Source: Weeksellaceae bacterium (GTDB lineage: Bacteria > Bacteroidota > Bacteroidia > Flavobacteriales > Weeksellaceae). From it: a DNA stretch of 5,367 bases. Shown one piece after another: positions 1 through 5,367 of this stretch (position 1 is its first letter; every line of letters begins with the position of its first letter). The translations under genes and the position numbers were made by a program. The notes beneath the pieces were generated by a model. That model did not search any database. It had not been told where the DNA came from and was given only the letters and a program-made list of their open reading frames with translations. The DNA lies in NCBI GenBank assembly GCA_028698395.1, contig JAQVDG010000176.1, positions 1 through 5,367 on the forward strand, given 5' to 3'.

Positions 1-92
1 CCTGACAATAGAACCAAAGTCAGAATAAACGCCATAAAACATCCTAAAGCTACAACCAGCCCGTGTCCCCAAGTAAATTTAAATTTTGACAT
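1..92 (-). CDS. ccoH: CcoH/FixH-family oxidase assembly protein, N-terminal part (cut by window edge)
   Basis: Only the first 30 codons are present; the gene continues beyond position 1. The ATG is at 92-90 and the visible peptide begins MSKFKFTWGHGLVVALGCFM and runs on hydrophobically to LVLLS. A short basic/aromatic start with a WGHG motif, followed at once by a membrane segment (about residues 10-30), is the usual N-terminus of Bacteroidota FixH proteins. FixH/CcoH is a single-pass membrane protein, mostly periplasmic, that associates with cbb3 oxidase and supports its assembly or stability. It lies 23 bases behind ccoG in the same direction, the usual ccoG-ccoH order. No Shine-Dalgarno sequence is visible; a TATCTTTG element precedes the start instead. 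The family call rests on this short N-terminus plus gene order, so the full domain is unseen. Confidence 0.8.
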   Translation of the reverse strand, partial: MSKFKFTWGHGLVVALGCFMAFILTLVLLS

Positions 93-96
93 AGTG

Positions 97-104
97 CAAA
101 GATA
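97..104 (-). promoter_or_regulatory. Possible internal promoter -7 box (TATCTTTG) ahead of ccoH
   Basis: On the minus strand the ccoG-ccoH gap contains TATCTTTGCACT directly followed by the ccoH ATG. This matches TAnnTTTG, the -7 element recognised by the primary sigma factor of Bacteroidota. No TTG lies 17-23 bases upstream, so the -33 half is missing or degenerate. If used, the transcript would be leaderless or nearly so. In an AT-rich gap a chance match is quite possible. Confidence 0.3.
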
Positions 105-115
105 CAATCATTCAT

Positions 116-1570
116 TTAATGAGGAGCAGAAAAACTGGTGGCATAATCGTCCAATTCTTTTCCTTGCTGATCCAGTGCTTTTAATACAATTTTTTCTTTG
201 TACGATTTTATGCCCTCCACAGGAATACTTACTTCTACCACGCCTTGCTGTACACTTCCTTTTATTAATTTAACCGGAATTGTTCCCTGAACACTTGTTA
301 TTTTACCGTTTTTATGGGATTCTAACACAAAATTAATAGTTAAATCCTGATTGGTTTTGTTGTACAAGGTGTATTGGTATAAATTCGTAACGGCATTATC
401 TACTATTGTATAGTTTCGTCCGGGAACGTGTAAAAACTTTAATTCCACATCTTTACGCGAAAACAAGAAAGCACTAATAGCCAAAAGCATACTGACTAAC
501 ACCAAAGTATAAGCCAACATTCTTCCGGTAAATTTAAATTTTTTACCTTCCTGAATATTTTCTTCAGAAGCATAACGAATTAATCCGGTCGGGAAACCGA
601 CTTTTAACATGACTTCATCGCAAGCATCAATACAAGCTGTACAACCTATACATTCCAATTGTGCTCCGTTTCGGATGTCAATTCCGGTAGGACAAACTAC
701 CACACATTGATTACAGTCAATACAATCTCCTTTTCCAACTGCATTCCGGTCTTCTCCTTTTTTGAATTTTGAACGGCCGGCAGTTCCTTCTCCTCGTACA
801 TAATCATAAGAAACCATGATGGTTTTTTTGTCCACCAATACACTTTGAAGTCGTCCGTAAGGGCAAACTAAGGTACATACCTGTTCTCTGAACCATGCAA
901 AAATAAAATAGAAGGAAGCCGAAAATATAAGAACACCGATGAAAGTACCGCTATTTTTAATTGGTCCTTCTTTTATTAATTGAATTAGGTCATCTGAGCC
1001 TATAATATAGCCAAAAAATATAGTTCCGAAGAATAATGAAATCAAGGAAAACACAACCCATTTCAAAAGGCGTTTTTGGATTTTTTCTGAATCCCATTTT
1101 TGTTTGGCTAATTTGATTTGTTTGGGACGGTCGCCTTCAATCCAATATTCAATTTTCCGAAAAACATGTTCCATGAAAATGGTCTGTGGGCAAATCCATC
1201 CACAAAAAATCCGACCATAAACAACTGTAAACAGAACAATAAACAATATGGTTGTAATCATTCCAACGGCAAGCAGGAAAAAGTCAGAAGTAAAAAACGG
1301 ATATCCGCCTATTACAAACTCTCCTTTGGGAATATTAAATAAAAAAGCCGGATTTCCATTGGGTAATTTAATAAATGGAAGTACCACTAATATTATCAAC
1401 AGAAACCAACTTACGTAAGTTCTGTAATTGGTGAATTTTCCTGATGGTTTTTTGGGAAACATCCATTTCCGTTTCCCTTTTCTATCCATAGTTCCAACGA
1501 GATTTCTAAATTCCTCGTCTTCTTTAAATATCTGTGCTAAATCTTTGTCACTTATCTGTGATTGACTCAT
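116..1570 (-). CDS. ccoG: CcoG/FixG/RdxA-family cbb3 oxidase accessory protein (polyferredoxin, cupric reductase)
   Basis: This 484-residue membrane iron-sulfur protein is of normal family length. CcoG homologues reduce Cu(II) to Cu(I) for delivery to the CuB site of cbb3 oxidase; that role is known from proteobacteria and inferred here. Membrane segments are seen at about residues 50-69, 93-117, 170-190, 208-226 and 351-370. Cysteine motifs are FCGWICPQ (C123, C127), CTLVCPYGR (C232, C236), and two 4Fe-4S ferredoxin sets: C283/C286/C289/C293 (CIDCNQCVVVCP) and C307/C310/C313/C317 (CIGCTACIDAC). The last 110 or so residues form a beta-rich, Ig-like FixG C-terminal domain expected in the periplasm. 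The start is ATG at 1570 (MSQSQISDKD); no Shine-Dalgarno sequence is visible and an inverted repeat ends six bases before the start. The stop is TAA. It lies 94 bases after ccoP and 23 before ccoH, in the same operon. All key cysteines are intact. Confidence 0.96.
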   Translation of the reverse strand: MSQSQISDKDLAQIFKEDEEFRNLVGTMDRKGKRKWMFPKKPSGKFTNYRTYVSWFLLIILVVLPFIKLPNGNPAFLFNIPKGEFVIGGYPFFTSDFFLLAVGMITTILFIVLFTVVYGRIFCGWICPQTIFMEHVFRKIEYWIEGDRPKQIKLAKQKWDSEKIQKRLLKWVVFSLISLFFGTIFFGYIIGSDDLIQLIKEGPIKNSGTFIGVLIFSASFYFIFAWFREQVCTLVCPYGRLQSVLVDKKTIMVSYDYVRGEGTAGRSKFKKGEDRNAVGKGDCIDCNQCVVVCPTGIDIRNGAQLECIGCTACIDACDEVMLKVGFPTGLIRYASEENIQEGKKFKFTGRMLAYTLVLVSMLLAISAFLFSRKDVELKFLHVPGRNYTIVDNAVTNLYQYTLYNKTNQDLTINFVLESHKNGKITSVQGTIPVKLIKGSVQQGVVEVSIPVEGIKSYKEKIVLKALDQQGKELDDYATSFSAPH

Positions 1571-1576
1571 AATTTA

Positions 1577-1599
1577 TTCCGTTTTTATATTGAACGGAA
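1577..1599 (-). repeat. Inverted repeat (7-bp arms, 9-base loop) just before ccoG
   Basis: The arms TTCCGTT (1577-1583) and AACGGAA (1593-1599) are perfectly complementary and flank a 9-base AT-rich loop. In the transcript this would be a small hairpin ending six bases before the ccoG start codon, where a ribosome would land. No T-run follows, so it does not look like an intrinsic terminator. It may tune ccoG translation or protect a processed RNA end; no function is shown. Confidence 0.5.
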
Positions 1600-1613
1600 A
1601 AACACTAATTGAC

Positions 1614-1637
1614 TATTGATTTATACGCTAATCAATA
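1614..1637 (-). repeat. Inverted repeat TATTGAT-N10-ATCAATA in the ccoP-ccoG gap
   Basis: Perfect 7-base arms (1614-1620 and 1631-1637) flank a 10-base spacer. The arms contain TTGAT/ATCAA, which resemble Crp/Fnr half-sites, but the spacer is 10 rather than the usual 4 bases, so a standard Fnr site is not supported. As RNA it would be a weak, entirely A-U/G-C poor hairpin. It could be a dyad operator or a processing structure, or chance in AT-rich DNA. Confidence 0.4.
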
Positions 1638-1640
1638 ATT

Positions 1641-1670
1641 CGTTCTATTTCAATAGATATCGTTCTATTT
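1641..1670 (-). repeat. Direct repeat of CGTTCTATTT, two copies 20 bases apart
   Basis: The plus-strand 10-mer CGTTCTATTT occurs exactly at 1641-1650 and 1661-1670, separated by 10 bases, giving a 20-base repeat unit. The second copy overlaps the last codons and TAG stop of ccoP (1665-1667). The spacing equals about two helical turns, so both copies would face the same side of the DNA. It may be a remnant of a short tandem duplication or a paired protein-binding site. Confidence 0.5.
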
Positions 1671-2615
1671 TTTTCTTGCCCATTTGGAAATTTTATCTCC
1701 TTTTGGAGCGGCACCTCCCTCTGCTTGTGTAATTGGAGGAAGTTCTTGATTCATATAATACACATAGGATGCAATGTCTTGAATTGCTAATCCCGTTAAC
1801 TCTCCTTTTTGACCAAATGCACGCATTGATGGGTCATTTGGGCTACCATTATAAACCATTTGGTAGATATTTTTAAACAAATCGCCTTCGCTATGGTTAA
1901 TCCAATAATCATCTGTCAGATTAGGTCCGATACCTCCCCCACCGTTTGCTGTGTGGCAGGTTGCGCATACTTGTTCAAATAGTTTTTTTCCATTATCAAT
2001 TGCCTGAGAGTCAGTATATTTATTTTCAGCTTCGTCTATTGTAATGTCATTATTTGCAATCCACGTAGCTACTTTTGCTTCAGCAATAGCATTGTGTTCT
2101 TCATATTCTGCAATTGGGTCGGCAAAATCAGTGAAAGCAAATGCCAATAAATAAACTACGGTAAATATTACACCAAAATAAAATAAACCTAACCACCAAT
2201 CCGGCAATGAATTATCTAATTCTATGATTCCGTCATATCCGTGGTCAATTGCTAACGCCTCTTCTTCTTCTTCTGATTGTCTTTCTTTACTACTTCTAAG
2301 TAATCGGGAAAAATAACCTTGTTTAGAAACTTCAATATATTCTTGTTGTTCTTCCGGAGACAACTTTTCAAACTTATTGTTTTCAATAATTTTATTAAGA
2401 GTATTAACGATTAATAACATAATAAAACTGACGACTAAAATGGCTATGGAAGTAATGTCTGTCAGTGTTTCAAACAAGTGTCTGAATCCGTCTTTAAAGA
2501 AGCCTCCAATTCCGGAAGTTCTTTCAAAACCAATAGGGTTAACCATCATTAAAATCCAAATAATAGCTATCAAAACGGCGGGTATAAGTATGCGCCCCGG
2601 TGTTCGTTGTCTCAT
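1665..2615 (-). CDS. ccoP: cbb3-type cytochrome c oxidase subunit III (CcoP/FixP), mono-haem form
   Basis: This 316-residue membrane-anchored cytochrome c passes electrons to the CcoO haem. Membrane segments lie at about residues 9-26 and 55-72. An acidic, charged cytoplasmic linker follows (about 75-122, with a run of five Glu). Next comes the FixP N-terminal signature HGYDGIIELDNSLPDWWLG (125-143) with a third membrane segment at about 141-161, then a periplasmic cytochrome c domain. The only haem-binding motif is CATCH (C217, C220, H221); M264 in PSMRAFG is the likely distal ligand. Proteobacterial CcoP has one N-terminal helix and two CxxCH motifs, whereas this arrangement of extra helices and one haem is the form known from Bacteroidota. 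The start is ATG at 2615 (MRQRTPGRIL), 32 bases after ccoQ with no clear Shine-Dalgarno sequence; the stop is TAG. No disruption is seen. Confidence 0.95.
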   Translation of the reverse strand: MRQRTPGRILIPAVLIAIIWILMMVNPIGFERTSGIGGFFKDGFRHLFETLTDITSIAILVVSFIMLLIVNTLNKIIENNKFEKLSPEEQQEYIEVSKQGYFSRLLRSSKERQSEEEEEALAIDHGYDGIIELDNSLPDWWLGLFYFGVIFTVVYLLAFAFTDFADPIAEYEEHNAIAEAKVATWIANNDITIDEAENKYTDSQAIDNGKKLFEQVCATCHTANGGGGIGPNLTDDYWINHSEGDLFKNIYQMVYNGSPNDPSMRAFGQKGELTGLAIQDIASYVYYMNQELPPITQAEGGAAPKGDKISKWARKK

Positions 2616-2638
2616 AATATCAGTTTTTATCTTTTTTC

Positions 2639-2648
2639 AACAATTGTT
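2639..2648. repeat. Perfect 10-bp palindrome AACAATTGTT at the end of ccoQ
   Basis: AACAATTGTT reads the same on both strands and overlaps the last base of the ccoQ stop codon, within the 32-base ccoQ-ccoP gap. There is no loop, so it would not form an RNA hairpin. It may be a small DNA-binding dyad or chance in AT-rich sequence. Confidence 0.3.
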
Positions 2649-2830
2649 TAATTTATTTCTTCTCCGTCTTCCAAAGGAAGTCTTGCGTTTTCTTCGTAAT
2701 GATTTTTAGGTTTATTCCAGATAAAGTAAATCAAAGCACTAAAGAAAATCACAAACAATGCTAAGGATGTTACCTGAAGAATCATGGCATAGTCATAATT
2801 ACCAAAACTTTCTTTGAAATACTTAATCAT
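2648..2830 (-). CDS. ccoQ: cbb3-type oxidase small subunit CcoQ/FixQ
   Basis: This is a 60-residue single-pass membrane protein. A polar N-terminus (MIKYFKESFGNYDY) is followed by one membrane helix at about residues 15-37 ending in IYFIWNKPKN, then an acidic tail (LPLEDGEEIN). The helix followed by an aromatic/basic W-x-K stretch and an acidic C-terminus fits CcoQ, which stabilises the CcoP association with the CcoNO core. Sequence conservation in this family is low, so position between ccoNO and ccoP carries much of the call. The ATG at 2830 lies 17 bases after the ccoNO stop. Unusually for this operon, AGGA sits four bases before the ATG and could act as a weak Shine-Dalgarno sequence. The stop is TAA. 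Confidence 0.9.
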   Translation of the reverse strand: MIKYFKESFGNYDYAMILQVTSLALFVIFFSALIYFIWNKPKNHYEENARLPLEDGEEIN

Positions 2831-2847
2831 ACTGTCCTATTAATTTT

Positions 2848-5127
2848 TTAAAAACCTATATCGGTTGTTTCTGTTTTTTCTAATGAAATATCAGTTCCTA
2901 ACCGTTGTAAGTAAGCAATAAGAGCTGTAATTTCTCTATCTCGTAACGGCACAAAATCATCTCCTTTATCTTTTGCTTCTTTTTCATATAATTTCTTCAA
3001 ATCATCTGCATTAGCAAAGATACTTTCCTCTATTTTTTTGGCTTGTTTATCCATAGAAGCTGTCATCGTTTCAAAATCCTTTTCATCATAAGGAACTCCT
3101 AAAACTACCATTGTTTTCATTTTCTGTTCAGTTAAACTTCTGTCCAGTTTATTAAAAATCAGCCATGGATAACGTGGCATAATTGAGCCCGGAGAAGTAT
3201 CACGCGGATCCCACATGTGTTTATAATGCCATGCGTCCGGATTTTTACCTCCTTGTCTGTGCAAGTCAGGACCGGATCTTTGAGACCCCCACAAGAAGGG
3301 GTGATCATATACGAATTCTCCCGGTTTGGAATATTCTCCGTAACGTTTCACTTCATCCCGGAACGGACGAATCATCTGTGTGTGACAGGCGTTACATCCT
3401 TCTCGGATATACAAATCCCGTCCTTCCAATTCCAAAGGAGTATAAGGTTTGACTGCTGCAATCGTTGGAACATTGGATTTAACAACCAATGTTGGAACTA
3501 TCTCAACTATTCCCCCAATGGAAACTGCTACCAAAGACAAGAAAGTCAATAAGTTCGGCATTCTTTCCAACCATCCGTGAGCTGTTTCTCCCTTTTGGCG
3601 TTTGTTGCTCATTTCAGGCATAGCCGGAACTTGTACCACTTCGTTAGCGCTATAACTTCCTCTTTTAATTGTTTTCCAAACATTAATAACCATTAAAATA
3701 CCTCCCACTAAATAAAGCGTACCTCCGAAGGCTCTCATCGGATAGAGCCAATCTTTTAAGATGGTTACAGTTTGAAGGAAGTTTCCGTATTTTAATGTTC
3801 CATCTTCATTAAACTGTTGCCACATTAAACCTTGTGTCCATCCTGCTACGTACATTGGGATTACCCAGAAAAGAATCCCTAAGGTTCCAATCCAAAAGTG
3901 GGCATTGGCTAATTTTTTAGATGCCAATTTAGTGTTGTACATCGTTGGTACTAACCAATAAATCACTCCAAAAATCAAGAATCCGTTCCAACCTAATGTT
4001 CCTAAATGAACATGAGCCGGAATCCAGTCGGTAAAGTGTCCGATTTTATTTAATGTTTTTGTTGCCAACATAGGACCCTCAAAAGTTGCCATACCATAGC
4101 AAGTAACCGCAACTGCTAAGAATTTCAATGCCGGATCTTCTCTTACTTTATCCCATGCTCCTCTCAAAGTCAGTAAACCATTTAACATACCTCCCCAAGA
4201 CGGTGCCCAAAGCATAATAGAAAATCCTGTTCCTACTGCTTGAATCCATGCAGGTAAAGAAGTGTATAACAAATGGTGAGGTCCTGCCCACATATAAATG
4301 AAAATCAAAGACCAAAAGTGGATGATTGATAATTTATAGGAGAAAACCGGACGGTTTGCTGCTTTTGGAATAAAATAATACATCAATCCTAACATAGGCG
4401 TAGTCAAAAAGAAAGCTACGGCATTATGTCCGTACCACCACTGAACCAAAGCATCCTGAACTCCCGCATATACGGAATAACTCTTCATATTCGTTAAACT
4501 CCAAGTTACAGGAACTTCTAAGTTATTGAATACGTGCATGATTGTAATAGCCGTCCAAGTACCTAAATAGAACCAAATGGCTACATATATATGTCGTACT
4601 CTTCTTTTGTAAAGAGTTTTTAACATATTGAATCCAAATACAATCCAAGAAATAGCAATTAAAATATCAATCGGCCATTCGTGTTCTGCGTATTCTTTTG
4701 TGGTATTCATTCCCAAAAGGAAAGTTACCAAAGAAAGGAGGATAAACAACTGCCATGTCCAGAAGTGAACCCAACTCATTACGTCACTGCCCATACGGGT
4801 TTTACATAATCTTTGCATGGAGTAATAAGTTCCTAAGAAGAATCCGTTACCTACGAATGCAAAAATTGCAAAAGTAGTATGAATCATTCTTAAACGCCCA
4901 AATCCCACCATACCGTTGGTGTTCGCAAGTCCTTCGATTCCACCGCCAAACAGCGACTTAATCATCGGATCGTCTGACCCGAAGATATAATCCGGAAGTT
5001 CCGGGAAAAATTTAAGTGTTGCTACTGTTACCCCAAAAAAGAAGGCTAAAATTGCCCAAATAACTGTGGCATAAAGAAAATACTTTACGATTTTGTTATC
5101 GTATTTAACGGTTTGCATTTCCATCAT
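2848..5127 (-). CDS. ccoNO: Fused cbb3-type cytochrome c oxidase subunits I and II (CcoN-CcoO)
   Basis: This 759-residue catalytic core reduces O2 to water at a haem b3/CuB centre in the inner membrane and pumps protons. Residues 1 to about 490 are CcoN with some 12 membrane segments. Ligands are readable by alignment to the family: H83 and H374 (low-spin haem b), H372 (haem b3), H234, H284 and H285 (CuB), and Y278 in IYMWAGPHH as the Tyr cross-linked to His. The conserved TFEGPM stretch is at 348-353. After a polar linker (about 490-522), CcoO begins with one helix (524-545), then CNACH (C578, C581, H582) and probable ligand M650 in SIMPRYPWL. The fusion, usual in Bacteroidota, is continuous in one frame. 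Residues about 43-76, between helices 1 and 2, look longer than usual. ATG codons lie at 5127, 5124 and 5118; the start MEMQTVKYDN at 5124 may be the real one. Its start overlaps the ccoS stop. The stop is TAA. Confidence 0.97.
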   Translation of the reverse strand: MMEMQTVKYDNKIVKYFLYATVIWAILAFFFGVTVATLKFFPELPDYIFGSDDPMIKSLFGGGIEGLANTNGMVGFGRLRMIHTTFAIFAFVGNGFFLGTYYSMQRLCKTRMGSDVMSWVHFWTWQLFILLSLVTFLLGMNTTKEYAEHEWPIDILIAISWIVFGFNMLKTLYKRRVRHIYVAIWFYLGTWTAITIMHVFNNLEVPVTWSLTNMKSYSVYAGVQDALVQWWYGHNAVAFFLTTPMLGLMYYFIPKAANRPVFSYKLSIIHFWSLIFIYMWAGPHHLLYTSLPAWIQAVGTGFSIMLWAPSWGGMLNGLLTLRGAWDKVREDPALKFLAVAVTCYGMATFEGPMLATKTLNKIGHFTDWIPAHVHLGTLGWNGFLIFGVIYWLVPTMYNTKLASKKLANAHFWIGTLGILFWVIPMYVAGWTQGLMWQQFNEDGTLKYGNFLQTVTILKDWLYPMRAFGGTLYLVGGILMVINVWKTIKRGSYSANEVVQVPAMPEMSNKRQKGETAHGWLERMPNLLTFLSLVAVSIGGIVEIVPTLVVKSNVPTIAAVKPYTPLELEGRDLYIREGCNACHTQMIRPFRDEVKRYGEYSKPGEFVYDHPFLWGSQRSGPDLHRQGGKNPDAWHYKHMWDPRDTSPGSIMPRYPWLIFNKLDRSLTEQKMKTMVVLGVPYDEKDFETMTASMDKQAKKIEESIFANADDLKKLYEKEAKDKGDDFVPLRDREITALIAYLQRLGTDISLEKTETTDIGF

Positions 5128-5294
5128 TTATCTTTTTTATCTTTATCTTTAATTTTTTTATCATCCATTAACATTCTCACAGAAGGAGACTCATCCTCAT
5201 CGAATTGTCCTTTTTTTGCTCCTATTAAGAATAATGCTAAAAAAACACCCGCCAAGGAAACACTTACCAATATCATCAAAATAATTATTCCCAT
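5124..5294 (-). CDS. ccoS: cbb3-type oxidase maturation protein CcoS
   Basis: This 56-residue protein has one N-terminal membrane helix (about residues 2-26), then KKGQFDEDESPSVRMLMDD. The GQ(F/Y)D(E/D)D-x-x-PSVRML-x-DD stretch is the CcoS family hallmark. In proteobacteria CcoS is needed for cofactor (haem and copper) insertion into CcoN; the same role is inferred here. The tail is a lysine/aspartate-rich run (KKIKDKDKKDK) encoded by near-repeats of GATAAA. I chose ATG at 5294, giving MGIIILMILVS. The frame is also open upstream to a TTG at 5318 after an in-frame TAA, but that would place the promoter-like TACATTTG inside the gene and add residues absent from the family. The TGA stop (5124-5126) overlaps the ccoNO ATGs, suggesting translational coupling. 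Being first in the cluster after a promoter, it probably leads the operon. Confidence 0.92.
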   Translation of the reverse strand: MGIIILMILVSVSLAGVFLALFLIGAKKGQFDEDESPSVRMLMDDKKIKDKDKKDK

Positions 5295-5302
5295 AGCGAC
5301 TA

Positions 5303-5335
5303 CAAATGTACAACCCAAGGACGAAAATTATACAA
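5303..5335 (-). promoter_or_regulatory. Bacteroidota-type promoter candidate for the cco operon (TTG-N22-TACATTTG)
   Basis: On the minus strand, TACATTTG (5310-5303) matches the -7 consensus TAnnTTTG of Bacteroidota, and a TTG (5335-5333) lies 22 bases upstream, inside the 17-23 spacing reported for Flavobacterium promoters. The eight bases between the -7 box and the ccoS ATG (5294) mean that transcription would begin at or a few bases before the start codon, giving a very short leader or none. No ribosome binding site is visible, which agrees. Upstream of it, an imperfect ACTT-N5-AAGT dyad (5347-5335) is too weak to call an operator. Confidence 0.5.
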
Positions 5336-5367
5336 CTTTTAACAAGTCGGAGTTTTGTATTCGCTAA
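5336..5367 (-). other. Upstream edge; possible last codons of a preceding gene
   Basis: In one minus-strand frame the edge reads SEYKTPTC followed by TAA (5341-5339), which could be the C-terminal tail of an upstream same-strand gene. In related bacteria a copper P-type ATPase (CcoI) often sits here, but eight residues cannot identify it. It may equally be non-coding. Confidence 0.2.

Noticed and set aside
1118..1342. Plus-strand open frame opposite ccoG, and others at 2377-2709, 3183-3452, 3217-3552 and 5113-5367
   Set aside because: All lie antisense to well-supported genes, and their peptides show no recognisable domain or plausible composition. They are shadows of the minus-strand genes.
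1577..1599. Intrinsic terminator between ccoP and ccoG
   Set aside because: The hairpin is short and not followed by a T-run on the minus strand, and ccoG/ccoH continue in the same direction.
1614..1637. Fnr/Crp-type operator (TTGAT...ATCAA)
   Set aside because: The half-sites are right but the spacer is 10 rather than 4 bases, and the position between ccoP and ccoG is not at a promoter.
3340..3660. Frame error or assembly artefact joining ccoN and ccoO
   Set aside because: The CcoN-CcoO fusion is the usual arrangement in Bacteroidota, and the frame is continuous through a plausible linker with intact motifs on both sides.
5295..5318. TTG start for ccoS giving a 64-residue protein
   Set aside because: The extra eight residues (starting GCTFVVA after the TTG) do not fit the CcoS N-terminus and overlap the likely -7 box. 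The ATG at 5294 begins directly with the membrane helix.
1..5367. CRISPR array, tRNA/rRNA, insertion sequence, phage or defence genes
   Set aside because: No repeat-spacer pattern, RNA gene sequence, transposase or terminal inverted repeats were seen. The window is almost fully occupied by the respiratory operon.

Overview
The window is a compact minus-strand operon for a cbb3-type cytochrome c oxidase, the high-affinity (class C) haem-copper terminal oxidase, with its assembly factors. In transcription order (right to left) the genes are ccoS, ccoNO, ccoQ, ccoP, ccoG and the first 30 codons of ccoH (fixH), which runs off the left edge. Everything from about 5294 down to 1 is coding or short intergenic sequence. 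No plus-strand gene is supported.

The organism is most likely a member of the Bacteroidota, probably Flavobacteriia. The supporting signs are an AT-rich sequence, CcoN and CcoO fused into one polypeptide, a CcoP with one CxxCH haem site and extra N-terminal membrane segments, mostly absent Shine-Dalgarno sequences, and promoter-like TAnnTTTG boxes, which are the -7 element of Bacteroidota. Genus cannot be fixed from this sequence alone.

Right to left: 5303-5335 holds a good Bacteroidota-type promoter candidate almost touching the ccoS start. ccoS (5124-5294) is a small membrane protein for oxidase maturation. It overlaps ccoNO (2848-5127) by an ATGA junction. ccoQ (2648-2830) and ccoP (1665-2615) follow with gaps of 17 and 32 bases. 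A 94-base gap between ccoP and ccoG, the only sizeable intergenic stretch, holds a 10-base direct repeat and two short inverted repeats. ccoG (116-1570) encodes a polyferredoxin-like protein. ccoH begins at 92, right behind a second TAnnTTTG-like sequence.

Working together, CcoNO and CcoP form the electron path from periplasmic c-type haems to the haem b3/CuB site that reduces O2 and pumps protons. CcoQ stabilises the complex. CcoG (copper reduction), CcoS (cofactor insertion) and CcoH (assembly/stability) help build it. The usual copper-exporting P-type ATPase CcoI is not in the window; in relatives it commonly lies just upstream of ccoS, beyond the right edge.

I found no previously undescribed system. 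The points worth a second look are an enlarged loop in CcoN, the near-leaderless promoter arrangement at ccoS and possibly ccoH, and the structured ccoP-ccoG gap.
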